Shown here: positions 31,123 through 41,665 of the stretch, in pieces
How positions within the stretch are numbered: the stretch's first letter is position 1
Layout of the letters: every line of letters begins with the position of its first letter
DNA from: Anniella stebbinsi
Taxonomy: Eukaryota; Chordata; Lepidosauria; Squamata; Anniellidae
Direction: 5' to 3'
Assembly (NCBI GenBank): GCA_029215795.1
Contig: JARDYH010000001.1
Location: 224,877,654 to 224,941,653 of the forward strand
DNA: 64,000 nt
Translations under genes and position numbers: made by a program
Notes under the pieces: model-generated
What the model was told of the DNA's origin: nothing
Database searches by the model: none
The model's input: only the letters and a program-made list of their open reading frames with translations

Positions 31123-31259
31123 ATTGGACTGGATCCAGACTCAGTCATGCTTAGAGTAGATCCATTGAAGTCAATGGGACTTAAGTTAGTAATGGCTAAT
31201 GTAAGCTCCATTGGTTTCAAAGGGTCTATTCTAAGCATGACTAAGTTTGTATCCAACCC
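31123..31259. repeat. 137-bp palindrome
   Basis: CTCAGTCATGCTTAGAGTAG on the left pairs with CTATTCTAAGCATGACTAAG on the right. The inner pair is AGATCCATTGAAGTCAATGG / CCATTGGTTTCAAAGGGTCT. Outer TTGGACTGGATCC pairs with TGTATCCAACCC. MITE-like. Confidence 0.75.
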
Positions 31260-31339
31260 TTTATCTATAAAGGGAAGTGGGGGGTTGGTACATCCATGCT
31301 GCTGCACAAAGCCCAACGCCAGGCCAGGTGTTAAGATTT

Positions 31340-32700
31340 ATGAACCGAGCCTTTGATTTGATTTGTTTCCACAGAGTTCCTACATGATGATTAAGCTGAT
31401 AATCTCATGATACATCTGGACACTTTTATTATGCAGCAATCCATTATTATGAAGTAATTGACTTCTGCACAGGCAAGTAAACATTTGAGCTGAAATCTCC
31501 TGTTAAGATGAAGGAGAGGCTCACTCGTGTGAAAAACACACGCAGGACTGCTGTTTGCAAACCTGGTACATTTGATATGTGACATGTGCTTTTAACAGTG
31601 GGGTTTGCTGCAGGGTGTTTTTTTTTTTATCATGCTGATAATCAGAAAACCCTTGGTTCCATTGATGCCTCTGATGTGCAACAGGAGAAACGAGAACAAA
31701 ACACATGCCAAAAAGTTATTGAATTTAAAGCATAGCTTCCAATCCCCTATGAATAGCTAAAGAACATGGTTCAATGTGAGGTCATAGTAGAACACAGACT
31801 GTAACAGGAATACAGAACAGCTCAGAAGGCAGCTAAAGGAGACTTTATTCTGGAATGGTGAACATTGTTGCCCGAGTAACAGAAACCTTGTATGTTTTCA
31901 CAAGGAAATGAGTCACTTGTTTCTGTTGGCCAAAACTCTGTTTTCTTTTCATTTCATATTTGAGCTGCCTAATATATTCTGAAAGATCCCAAGCTTTCCA
32001 GTCTCCTGACTGAGATAACTTGTTTAATTAAATGCTCAGCAGAAGGTTTGCATAGTAATAACACAGAACCAAATAAAAGCAGGAGTAAATAAAGCACTTC
32101 ATCTAGGTCTCACTCATCATTACTTACTAATACTTAGTATAATTCTAAGACCATTTTATAAAGATGAGGTGCAATTCTGCCCAAATTAGGTGCTTTCAAA
32201 TCACACTATTTACGAGTATGTGTCTGCGGGGTGTGGGTGTGGGGATTGAAGCATATGTTTGTCTCTTCCATTCAAATAAATGACACTTAAAAGCATTTAA
32301 CTTTGGCTGGATATCACTGTCATGAATTTCAATATGTGCTCCCAATTTCTGGTTTCTAAGCTTCCTAAAATTAAATTAAATGTGTTCTTGTCTGATTTTG
32401 TGCGATTTCGGTCATGCAAGATTATATTCCCTAACAAAGACCTACTGAAGTTCAACTGGCAGATTTCGTTGACTTCAAAAAGATGTTATCTCAGTTGTTA
32501 CACAAGCAATTGGTAATAATAATGCTATTCACAGGAACCTGAAGTTAAACACACACTTGCCTGGAACCTTATGAGAGCAAAGGAACAGTGTTCATGCAGC
32601 ATTAGTGCTTCTCACTTTGTCTAAAATAAAAAACAAACCATTCCACTAAAGAATAGTTAATTACCTTATAAGGCTTATTTGTTTATTCTCTAGGAATTAC
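31340..32700. other. Unassigned low-repeat DNA, candidate conserved non-coding segment
   Basis: No repeat was recognised in 1.3 kb. The 31380-31640 stretch has TAATCTCATGATACATC, TTATTATGCAGCAATCC and GAAGTAATTGACTTCTGCAC, rich in homeodomain-like TAAT cores, and no open frame. Whether it is conserved cannot be judged from one sequence. Confidence 0.3.
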
Positions 32701-32717
32701 GTGGAAAGATATAAAAT

Positions 32718-34685
32718 ATGACAAAGAATTTTAAAACAACAAGGGCAGTATTCAATCCTGCCACTGCATTCGCATCAATTCTGTTGTGCCACCAAGGGGC
32801 TGTCTACACGTGGGGAAAGCTTTGCGGTGGCTGTGGATTTGCATCCCATCGGTTAGATGATGCAGGTGCAGCTTCACAGCCACCGCGGGGTTTCTTGTCT
32901 GCACGCATTGCGTCTGCGAATTCACGTCCAGCAGAACTGTTCAGGGTGGTGAGGGGTCTTACTCAGGCACCTTCCCCCCTGAACCCGATTTTAGAACCTT
33001 CGGTAGTTCACTCTGATGCTTTTAACAATCATTTCACAGATAAAATCTCTCGGATAAGAGCCGACTTAGATGCCATTGTTATAGCAGACGCTGACAATGG
33101 AGTGTCCAGCAACTCCGCAAGTAGAATTACACTAGATCAGTTTCAGTTGGTGAGTACTGAGGACATGGACAAGCTGCTTGGACGAGTGAGGAGGACGACT
33201 TGCCCTCTTGATCCCTGCCCTTCTTGGCTGGTCGCTCAGGGAGGAGATGTAATTAGATTACAATTACAACATATTATTAATACATCTCTCAGGGAGGGGA
33301 GTTTTCCATCTTGTTTAAAAGAAGTGGTAGTACGGCCGCTTCTAAAAAAGCCCTCCCTGGATCCCCTGGACCTTAATAATTACAGACCAGTATCGAACCT
33401 TCCGTTTCTGGGCAAGGTGATCGAGAGGGCGGTTCCCTTCCAACTCCAAGCAGTTTTGGATGATACAGATTTTCTAGACCCATTTCAAACTGGCTTCAGG
33501 GCAGGATATGGATTTGAAACTGCTATGGTTATTGACAGGGGGAGTGTGTCCCTGCTGGTACTTCTGGACCTCTCAGCAGCTTTCGATACCATCGACCATG
33601 GTATCCTTCTGGAACACCTGAGGGGATTGGGACTCGGGGGCACTGTGCTTCAATGGTTCCGGTCCTACCTCTCGGGTAGGTTCCAGATGGTGATGCTTGG
33701 GGATAGTTGCTCCTCAAAGAAGGAGCTGCTATGTGGTATACCACAAGGTGCCATCCTATCCCCAATGCTGTTTAACATCTACATGAAACCGCTGGGAGAG
33801 ATCATCCAGAGGCATGGGGCGGGGTGCTATCAGTATGCTGATGACATCCAAATATATTTCTCTATGCCTCTGACAACAGCATCAGCTAAGGATAGTGTGT
33901 CTCCTCTGAATGAATGCTTGGAGGCGGTAATGGGCTGGATGAGGAAAAACAAACTGAAGCTGAATCCAGACAAGACGGAGGTGCTTACTGTCGGCCACAA
34001 CCTGGGGTTGGAGGTGTGTCAACCAGTTCTGGATGGGGTTACACTCCACCTGAAAGACTGTGTTTGCAGCTTGAGGGTGCTCCTGGATCCGCCACTCCAA
34101 ATGACAGTTCAGATAGATGCGACGGCCAGGAGTGCCTACTATCAGCTTCGACTGATACGCCAGCTGCACCCCTTCCTAGAGTTGGAAGACCTAAAATCAG
34201 TAGTGCACGTGCTGGTAACTTCAAGACTCAACTTCTGCAATGTGCTGTACATAGGGCTACCTCTGTGCCTAGTCCGGAAACTTCAACTAGTTCAAAATAT
34301 GGCAGCCAGGTTGGTCACTGGTACGCCTAGGGGTGACCATATCATACCAGCTTTGAAATCTCTCCACTGGTTGCCAATTAGTTTCCGGGCGAAGGACAAA
34401 GTGTTGGTCATTACCTTTAAACCCCTACATGGTTTGGGTCCAGGTTACCTGCGGGATCGCCTTCTCTCATATAATCCGCCCTGCATGCTTAGGTCATCTG
34501 GGAAGAATTTATTACAGTCAACAAAAACTAGACTGACAACCGTTACCCAGAGGACCTTCTCTTCTGCCGCTCCCAGATTGTGGAATGACCTGCCGGGAGA
34601 GATCCGTCAACTCACCAGTCTTCAGGAATTTAAAAGATCTATAAAGACTGAGCTCTTCTGGCAGGCCTACCCAGATGAATTTTAA
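32718..34685 (+). CDS. L2-type LINE ORF2 (reverse transcriptase), 5'-truncated, 655 codons open
   Basis: Encodes the polymerase half of a non-LTR retrotransposon protein. From about residue 72 it matches L2 (PAELFRVVRGL, ITLDQFQLV). Polymerase motifs follow: VVVRPLLKKPSLDPLDLNNY (fingers), LLVLLDLSAAFDTIDHGILL with Asp284 (motif A), GIPQGAILSPMLF from Gly340 (motif B), YADD at 373-376 (motif C, catalytic Asp pair) and KLKLNPDKTEVLTVG (motif D). The C-terminal LVQNMAARLVTGTPRGDH and FRAKDKVLVITFKPLHGLGP region ends in LWNDLPGEIRQLTSLQEFKR. The endonuclease and ORF1 are missing. The first ~70 residues come from flanking DNA read through by chance, so the Met start is not the original. No stop in ~580 LINE codons means a young copy. 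Not autonomous as it stands. Confidence 0.88.
   Translation: MTKNFKTTRAVFNPATAFASILLCHQGAVYTWGKLCGGCGFASHRLDDAGAASQPPRGFLSARIASANSRPAELFRVVRGLTQAPSPLNPILEPSVVHSDAFNNHFTDKISRIRADLDAIVIADADNGVSSNSASRITLDQFQLVSTEDMDKLLGRVRRTTCPLDPCPSWLVAQGGDVIRLQLQHIINTSLREGSFPSCLKEVVVRPLLKKPSLDPLDLNNYRPVSNLPFLGKVIERAVPFQLQAVLDDTDFLDPFQTGFRAGYGFETAMVIDRGSVSLLVLLDLSAAFDTIDHGILLEHLRGLGLGGTVLQWFRSYLSGRFQMVMLGDSCSSKKELLCGIPQGAILSPMLFNIYMKPLGEIIQRHGAGCYQYADDIQIYFSMPLTTASAKDSVSPLNECLEAVMGWMRKNKLKLNPDKTEVLTVGHNLGLEVCQPVLDGVTLHLKDCVCSLRVLLDPPLQMTVQIDATARSAYYQLRLIRQLHPFLELEDLKSVVHVLVTSRLNFCNVLYIGLPLCLVRKLQLVQNMAARLVTGTPRGDHIIPALKSLHWLPISFRAKDKVLVITFKPLHGLGPGYLRDRLLSYNPPCMLRSSGKNLLQSTKTRLTTVTQRTFSSAAPRLWNDLPGEIRQLTSLQEFKRSIKTELFWQAYPDEF
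32790..32915. mobile_element. GC-rich hAT-like fragment cut by the L2 insertion
   Basis: GGGGCTGTCTACACGTGGGG resembles the ends of family D, and the hairpin GCGGTGGCTGTGGATTTGC / GCTTCACAGCCACCGCGGGG follows. The missing right end was not found after the LINE. Confidence 0.4.
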
Positions 34686-34850
34686 GTGTTTTGTTGGTGT
34701 TTTATTGGTATTTTAATGATGTACTTGTTTTATGTATTTTTAATCAGTTTTGTGTGTTTTGTGATGATGTTGTTCCCCGCCTCAATCTGGAGGGAGAGGC
34801 GGGTAATAAATAAATAAATAAATATATTATTATTATTATTATTATTATGC
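32930..34850 (+). mobile_element. Young 5'-truncated L2-type LINE
   Basis: Starts within the polymerase frame around CAGCAGAACTGTTCAGGGTG and ends after the 3' stem-loop CCCCGCCTC...GAGGCGGG (34774-34802) in (TAAA)n and (ATT)n tails (34803-34848). It is preceded by a GC-rich segment (32790-32915) with an inverted pair GCGGTGGCTGTGG / CACAGCCACCGC that is not LINE. No target duplication seen, as is usual for this clade. Confidence 0.85.
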
Positions 34851-34859
34851 TCTGATTTG

Positions 34860-35160
34860 AAAAAATTCAGGGATGCACCCCAACTTTTTCAAAGGGAGCA
34901 ACGTGAACATGGCACTTTCACCATGTAATGTCACTCCACAGCCAATCCAAGGCCAACCTGGGGGCAGAGCCTAGTGGAAGGTGGCCAGTGATTGGTTACT
35001 TGCACCAAGAAGAGGGTGGGGGTGGCTCTGGGACCTCGATGGCTGCCCAGAAACCCCACGCTCCCTCCTTGGCATTGGGATTACCTGATGCCAGCCCAGC
35101 AGAGGGAAAGCACGGGGTTGAGGAGGGAGGCGATGCCATGAAGACAGCTCCCAAGACTCA
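34860..35160. other. No recognised feature
   Basis: Non-coding. Confidence 0.4.
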
Positions 35161-35164
35161 CTGC

Positions 35165-35355
35165 TAGCACAATGGGACTTAGTGCTGCCTAAAGCAACCT
35201 GGAAACCAGCAGAAATATTCATTTCTGGGACAGGACAGGACAGGTCAGGTTAGCGGAATTCCCTCTGCAAGCTCTGCTAACCTGTCCCATTCCAGAAATT
35301 AGGTTTTTCACTCATTTCCAGTTGTTTTGACAACCACTAGCTCCCCATTGCACTA
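35165..35355. repeat. Family J palindrome (191 bp)
   Basis: Outer TAGCACAATGGG pairs with CCCATTGCACTA; ATTTCTGGGACAGGACAGG pairs with CCTGTCCCATTCCAGAAAT; the centre is AATTCCCTCTGCAAGCTCTG. The left arm has a GGACA triplication. A half copy lies at 52858-52965. Foldback MITE, type unknown. Confidence 0.7.
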
Positions 35356-35359
35356 GTGG

Positions 35360-35855
35360 GTGGATCCCACTGGTGCTCCTAAAAGAGTAACTGTACAGTC
35401 AACGTTGACAGTACTGAATGCCTGTTTTGGAGTATGGACAGAGAGTATTCAGGGGCCCTTTCCTCCAACCAAGTTGAGACCAACCCACAAAATGCAAGCA
35501 CACCCAACCTGCTGCCACATGCAAGGGTTGGGGCTAATAGTGCCACACACTGGATTAATATCTCCTCAGCATAAGACTCCTATTAAAGCTAGCCAGGGAG
35601 CTGCCATTGACCCAGATGCTCTTCTGAAAATACTTTAATAATGAAAGAGGAGGGGTGCCTTACTGGGATGTACATAAATAAAGCTCTTTCCTTTTGTTTT
35701 TCACTAGTTTTACCTTCCACATGATCCTCAACCTGTTGTCATCAAGACATGACCCATGATGGAGCACAGGAGAAGAACAACGAGAGAATGGCCTTTTGTA
35801 ACTGCTGGAGGGCAGCTTAATCAAAAGATCCCACACTGAGGACAGAACCTTTTAG
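35360..35855. other. No recognised feature
   Basis: Non-coding; a 92-codon frame at 35360-35638 shows no recognisable motif. Confidence 0.35.
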
Positions 35856-35857
35856 CC

Positions 35858-36275
35858 CCTCCATTCACATTCCTGGCTTAGCCTAATTTATGGTGGACGA
35901 ACAGTGTGCTAGTGTCCACTGCCCACTCAGTCCCACTTCGCTCCTGTCTATGTGAGTGGGTAAAACTAACCAAGAAGGGAGAGCTTATGGTGATGTCCAA
36001 ACTCAGGATCTTGGTTTGTTTTCCCCAAACAAGCCAGGACCATAAGCCAGCAGGAATCCAGGGTTTGTTTTTGGTTTACGAACCCTGGCTTAACAAACCA
36101 GGACCTTGGGTTTGGAAACCACCATAAGCTCTTCCTTCCTGGTTAATTTTACCCACTTACATGAAGGGTGTAGTGAAGCAGAAGTAAACAAGTGGAATAC
36201 ACCAGCACGTTTCTCATTCATAGTAAACCAGGACAAGCCAGGAATCCTGGCTTATTATTATGTGTGAATACAGCC
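35858..36275. repeat. Long foldback element (418 bp)
   Basis: Arm 35858-36065 is inverted in 36085-36275. Matches include GTGAGTGGGTAAAACTAACC with GGTTAATTTTACCCACTTAC, AGAGCTTATGGTGAT with ACCACCATAAGCTCT, TTGGTTTGTTTTCC and ATTCCTGGCTTAG with CAAGCCAGGAAT. The tip has GGGTTTGTTTTTGG / GAACCC. The outer limit is loosely defined. Non-coding MITE. Confidence 0.75.
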
Positions 36276-36289
36276 ACTAAAATAATACA

Positions 36290-37555
36290 TGTGGTTCTTC
36301 TTCCATTAGTGTTTTCAGAGAGGGAAATCTCTAAACAGGGTCATCTCTGCTGGATATGTCCCTGCTTCCCAATCGACCCCCTTCATCCTTCTGAGTTATT
36401 CACTACTGAACAAGGGAGCGAGATGCTTCCAAATTAAGCAAGACAGGATGAGTCTTATGTTCTGATAGCAATTTGATGAGACAAGACACCTGAATTTCCC
36501 TTAGGATTCAAAAGACTATGAAAGTTTGCTCTGCGCCTACTAATGAGAACAATTATTGTAAATAAATTCCATGACATCGTTGTAAATGTGAATTGCAAGC
36601 ATTTAATGGTAAGCGTGCACATTTTATTCTCTGAAAAACTACACTACAGGAATTTTAAACACTCTTCAGAATTTTATAGACATCACTTAATAAATTGTCA
36701 AATATACTGTTACAATATCACATACTCCCATATCCCAGTGTACAAATCCATAGATAACAGAATTACATTCAGCCCATGCTTAACCAATTCCAGCTGTTTT
36801 GCAAGTAAAGGCACAATCCTATGCTTGTTGGAAAAAAAGGCATACAACACCCAGCATGCCCCAGTCTAAACATGCATAGGATTGCACTTAAAAAGATATA
36901 CATTTTCCTATGTTCACATCCTCTCATACTCAAACGAAGTGGCCACATAGTTCACAAAGTGATGTCAGTATAAGAAATCCATAAATGAGCAAGGCTGACC
37001 AATCTTACAGAGCTGTCATAAAGATTATGATGTGTATACAGATTGTGGTGCTGGTACATTGAATGTTCAAAAGCGCTATACCATTATTAAGTATTACCAT
37101 GTTCATGCTATCCTGGCTCCCGAGTATTTCGAGCTTGAAATAGGTCCCAATTTATTACAATTTTAGCTTTGCATTTTAATTTGAGAGGAAGTGATTAAGA
37201 AGAAAGGTAAAACATTGCATTTCACACATTTACATTTTTCTCATGATACTTTCAATGCCCAAGCATACAAAGCTGCTGTTATGGTTCACAATGTACACAA
37301 TGACCTAAAATGGGGAAGAGGAGGAGAGGAAATGATTAACTTCCATATAGGAATGAAGCAAGAGCCAAAAAAAAGGTCAGTCTTCGCACCTTCTTTTATT
37401 GGTTAGTTGCCTCACATGATTAAAACTCATTATCCCTCTCTGGTTTTGTGATAGAAGTTTTGCATGTTCAGGTTATTCCTTTGTTTTTATTGATCAAGTG
37501 ACAACTTTTTATGACATAAAAAAACGATCTGATCTTATGGTCCATGACATGACTA
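36290..37555. other. Unassigned, with one small hairpin
   Basis: No repeat recognised except GCACAATCCTATGCTTGTTG (36811) paired with CATGCATAGGATTGCAC (ends 36887), a member of the 'gcaatcctatgcatg' dispersed foldback class. Confidence 0.4.
36811..36887. repeat. 77-bp foldback
   Basis: Inverted arms GCACAATCCTATGC / GCATAGGATTGCAC with a diverged loop. Related to 57766-57842. Confidence 0.65.
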
Positions 37556-37572
37556 TGGCAGCCGATGCATCT

Positions 37573-38118
37573 TTTTTTAAAAAAAATATTTAATTTTTCA
37601 ACATATAACAACATAAAATAAACATAATACATAAACAAAACCTCAACAACCCCCCTGTGCTCCCCTACCCTTGAGACTTTAAATGCTCTAATATATTATA
37701 CATTTTTCCAAAATTGCAACGATTCTTTTGAAGGTGTACAACCTCTCCCCTTTACTAAAACATATTCTATCAATGATCCCCAAATACTTTCAAAATCATT
37801 ATTTTTGGATAGTCCCATCCTAACTTTAATTTTACATGTTAGTCTATTGTTAATTGCAATATCCCACTCTCCTTTATACCATTCTTCTATACTATAATTC
37901 CCTTGTATTTTCCAATTCTTAGCTGTCATTAATCTAGCCGGTGTCAGGAGGTTGTTAATCAATTCTCTTATATTTTTATTCCCATATTCTTTATCAAACA
38001 GCGAGAGTAAAGCTAAATTTGGATTTGCTTCCACTTTCTTACCCAATATTTCACTTATTTCTTTAAAAACTCTTTTCCAAAATTTTTGTACATACTCACA
38101 TGTCCACCACATATGGAA
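37573..38118 (-). mobile_element. 5'-truncated L1 LINE (ORF2 C-terminus and 3' UTR)
   Basis: On the minus strand a ~140-codon open stretch reads HMWWTCEYVQKFWKRVFKEI and NPNLALLSLFDKEY, the W-W-x-C and F-W-x-x-V features of the L1 ORF2 C-terminal region. A ~120-bp 3' UTR and a short A-rich tail follow (seen as TTTTTTTAAAAAAAATATTT at 37573). Target duplications CAGCCGATGCATCT flank it exactly (37559-37572 and 38119-38132). The open frame ending LQFWKNV is intact, so the insertion is fairly recent. Confidence 0.93.
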
Positions 38119-38132
38119 CAGCCGATGCATCT

Positions 38133-38535
38133 GCCTCCATAATGAAACCTTGAGTTTCCCTTCTGTTTGCAATGTTTTGGGGCTGGTTTTCCTACACAAG
38201 CTAGAACATGGCTCATCAGATAATCTTGCCACAGATGCCCTGAAACTACTACTGGGAAGTGGAGGTGCTTGTTAAGGACTGCAGGACTCTTAACCTCCAT
38301 GTTGAAAAAATAGAGTCTTGTGGGACCTTAAAGACTGGGGTGGGGGTGAGAACACTATTTTCTGTTGAGGGACACGTGTTGGTGGTGGGCAGGGCCAAAG
38401 CCATTGGTAGGTGAGGCCATAACCAATTGCAGGTTAAGCTATTCCCTTTTCTCATTTTCTTCCTGTCACCTTCTTCCCCCCCTTCTCCTTAACCACCCCC
38501 ACCAAGGGAGAGGTCTCTTGTGGAGAGATCTGTCT
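38133..38535. other. Largely unassigned
   Basis: Contains a short reverse piece GAGTCTTGTGGGACCTTAAA (near 38310) of the dispersed repeat noted at 1388. Nothing else recognised. Confidence 0.4.
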
Positions 38536-38537
38536 TG

Positions 38538-38739
38538 CCCCCACCACTTGTACAATGGCAATTTCGTGCTTCCGAGGAAACCCGAAATGAACTAATTGCT
38601 TGCAGAGACCTTTTGAAATTAAGGCACTCAGTGAGGGTTCCTCTCCTTTGTGTTGTTAAAATCCTTCCAGAAATGAGCATTTCTGCTTGTTTCGGGTTCC
38701 TTCAGAAGCGTGAAATTGCCATTGTGCTATTGATGGGGG
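38538..38739. repeat. 202-bp foldback element
   Basis: CCCCCACCACTTGTACAATG and GGCAATTTCGTGCTTCCGAG on the left are matched inverted by CAGAAGCGTGAAATTGCCAT and TGTGCTATTGATGGGGG on the right. Arms ~50 bp with a further weak inner match. Confidence 0.8.
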
Positions 38740-39089
38740 CTGCTTGCTTAATGGAATTGGCAGGCCATAAGAGAAATAGTGGGGGCCTAAGTGCCCCCTT
38801 GGATTTTGCCCAGGATTGTAGTTCATGGACTAGCTGAAAGTGTAAGGTTATCCTGATATTTCTGAGTTTTGTGGGGCCTAAATTTTCTGACCCATAGATT
38901 TAATCTGGGGTTTAATTGGTAGGGAATAGGGTGAAAAAGCTATGGATATTACCAGCAGCATCAAAGGAAATATTGTTTAAAAATTCAACTGGCATGCCAA
39001 CTCACACATACACACAAATAGACCCACTTCACACAGAAGACACACAAACACTCAGCCAGACACACATGCAACCACACACAGAAGGCATA

Positions 39090-39090
<1 letters not shown>

Positions 39091-39128
<38 letters not shown>
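39091..39128. repeat. (CA)n microsatellite
   Basis: CACACA run within a ~300-bp CACA-rich region (39000-39320). Flanking minus-strand frames are repeat-derived. Confidence 0.9.
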
Positions 39129-39130
<2 letters not shown>

Positions 39131-39254
39131 TACACACACTGCCCCCACACAGAGAGATAAGATATGCAGACACACACAGAGCCATCCCCACATATAAAAT
39201 CACACAAACACAAATACCCAACCATCACCCTAAGAGAAGACAAACAAGCACGTG

Positions 39255-39288
39255 CGCGTGCGCACACACACACACACACACACACAAT
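39255..39288. repeat. (GC/CA)n microsatellite
   Basis: GTGCGCGTGCGCACACACAC run, self-complementary at its left end. Confidence 0.9.
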
Positions 39289-39324
39289 GCATGTATAGAC
39301 ACACATAGCGACAAACATGTAAAC

Positions 39325-40530
39325 ACACCTAGCCAATTCCCCATGACTTCTTCCCCCTGCTGGGGGGAATATTCTGAGCATTTGCAACCACATTATATGT
39401 CCATTTTTCCTCAGCCAGCAATGCTCTGGTTTTAAAATTCTAAATAAATATATTAAGATGGGAACGGAGGTGGGGTGGTGATTTAGGAATGGTGGGGTGC
39501 TACCCCTGTCACCCATAATTCTGGTGTCAACCATGGACACCCAGTTCCTACATTTGTTTTCCACACAGAGCTAAAGTGACGGGACCATTTGATGAGGGAG
39601 AAATAGGAACCTATGAGCTCAGAAATATTCTCCAGTAGGTTTTGGGACAGACCCACCAAAGAAATAACATCCAGCACATATCCTGACTTCACCCATCATA
39701 ACTCCATTGTATACCGAGAACTTAATCACTATGCACATCAATGTTGCAGAGCAAAAATGTTGGCCCTTAAACGTGTTCTGCACTGAAGATATTTCATATC
39801 CTATTTCTCAATTCCACAGAGCATTTCCATTTTATTTAATGGCTTTCCGCTTTCCGAACAGTCTACCCTTCCTCCTCATGCAATAGCATATCTGACTGAT
39901 AGCCTTAGGAATGCTCCTTGAAGAGAAAAAAGAAAGAAATTAAATTAGCAAAAATCTTAGGCCCTATTTAATGAAATTTCTCTTGGGCCTTCAGATATCA
40001 AAACTTATTTGTTCCCTATATGCAGCCAGATCTTTTTATTGGGTCATCAGTGTTCCAGAAGATGCATTTATACAAGAGATTATGTCATAAAAAATGCATG
40101 CAGCTCATTTCAGGCTGTGGCAGCAGCTCTGCTCCAGAAATATGAATCCTCAAGAGTGGACTGAAGGGCAAAGAGGAGGGAAACATATTTAAAATAGAGG
40201 ACGTTTTTGTTCAGTTCATAGAGTTGTGCATTCTCTCATACAGAAGGTGTTCTCAGCTCTTTAGAACTAGTCTATACATCATACCAACACAATTTAGAAG
40301 CTGTTAACCCAAATGGGGACCCCGCCCCACTCCTTTTTTTCCCTGTGTCCAGGCAGGCAAGAAAACCAGGTTCACGGATGGTGTGGTGCATTCCACTTGA
40401 CGTGTCACAAATGGTTCAGGATTATTTAAAGAGATATTGTCCTGGTTCAAGAACGTTTGCATGAATAAGTGTAGGATCATGTTTTTAATGCAGATAAATT
40501 CATACTCTAGAAAAGGTCCCTAGCACTGTC
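39325..40530. other. No recognised feature
   Basis: Non-coding, no repeat that I can name. Confidence 0.4.
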
Positions 40531-40534
40531 ATCA

Positions 40535-41205
40535 GGGGTGGCATTATTGGCCACTTGAAAAGGCTCAGACCACAGTAGGGGCCCACTGGCAGTCACTAGA
40601 GCCCCTTGGTTAGGCTGCTCTTCCTCATTGCTGTTGCTTCCTGTTCATTGCCTATGGTGACCATGTGTCCTTTTTAACCGAGGACTGTCCTCTATTTTGT
40701 AGGCCTCCTCTGTTTGAAGGACTGTCTAGTCTAAGTCTGGTAAAAAAACGAAAGACCTGTCAAATGGAAGAGCTGGGCCTTGAGTTTGCCCATCATCAGC
40801 ACTTAGACAGCAAACTGAATAGGGAGGCAGACATTACTTTACTGGTGAGACATGCTGCATTTCTATTTAAATTGTAGTAATTATTTCTAAATTTCCATTT
40901 ATACAGATATAATTAGCATATGCAAATTTTATGCAGATAGGTGCCTTCTTTTGTCCTCCCTTTTGATAATGTGTGCCCTCTTTTGTGGCAGTTCACCAGC
41001 GGCCACCCTGCTCTGAAGAAGCAGCAAGAGGAACGAGCTGGCAAAGTAACTTCTGCAGGCCTTGTCCGCTCCTTCTGTGAGGTGGTGCCAAATGGAGGTA
41101 GAGGCAAGTAGATGAGCAGCAGTGACAGCAGTGAAGAGGAGGAAGAGGAGGAAAAAGATCTTGCCCAGGGGCCCCTCCAACATGGAACTGCCACTGATTG
41201 TCTTC
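40535..41205. mobile_element. Family E hAT-like element carrying an inner element
   Basis: Outer parts CAGGGGTGGCATTATTGGCC (40536) and CCAACATGGAACTGCCACTG (ends ~41199) are inverted, with GGGGCCCACTGGCAGTC and GGGGCCCCTCC alongside. The middle, from CTATGGTGACCATGTGTCCT (40651) to CCTTCTTTTGTCC / GTGTGCCCTCTTTTGTGG (~40990), looks like a separate insertion with FB-A-like ends. No coding capacity. Confidence 0.5.
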
Positions 41206-41209
41206 TGAA

Positions 41210-41632
41210 GCACTGAGCATTTATCCTCAAGGACTTGTTAATTTCAAGGCATGCCAAATTCACAAACAGATGGAAGTATTGATTGATATTAACTGCAAGA
41301 CAGACAAATATCCCAGCCCTGATCAGAATTTATCCCACAGATACATGCAGGGATTGAAAAGACTTTCTAGTCACTGTTCTGCTCCATAAAAACAAATGAA
41401 CAGTTGCTTTATTGCAAAAAGACAGTGATTGAACATAAAAGCTGCTATCCAGGTTCAGCACTTGCAACAGTTGCCAATCAGATGCCCCGGGAAGATCAAA
41501 AGCCGGATAATGATTGTAACAGCCATCCTCTGTTATTTGTCAACAGCACCCATCAATCAGAAATATACTCCATATGAATATGGAGGATCCATTTTTATCT
41601 ATTACAGCTGACAGCCTCCCTGGTGGTGGTGG

Positions 41633-41665
<33 letters not shown>

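Noticed and set aside
32718..32930. The annotated-looking Met start of the 655-codon frame
   Set aside because: The first ~70 codons match no L2 sequence and include a hAT-like fragment; the frame is open by chance upstream of the LINE.
38985..39564. Cys/Val-rich frame of up to 144 codons
   Set aside because: Translation of CA repeats read from the opposite strand (CVCVCV), not a metallothionein-like gene.
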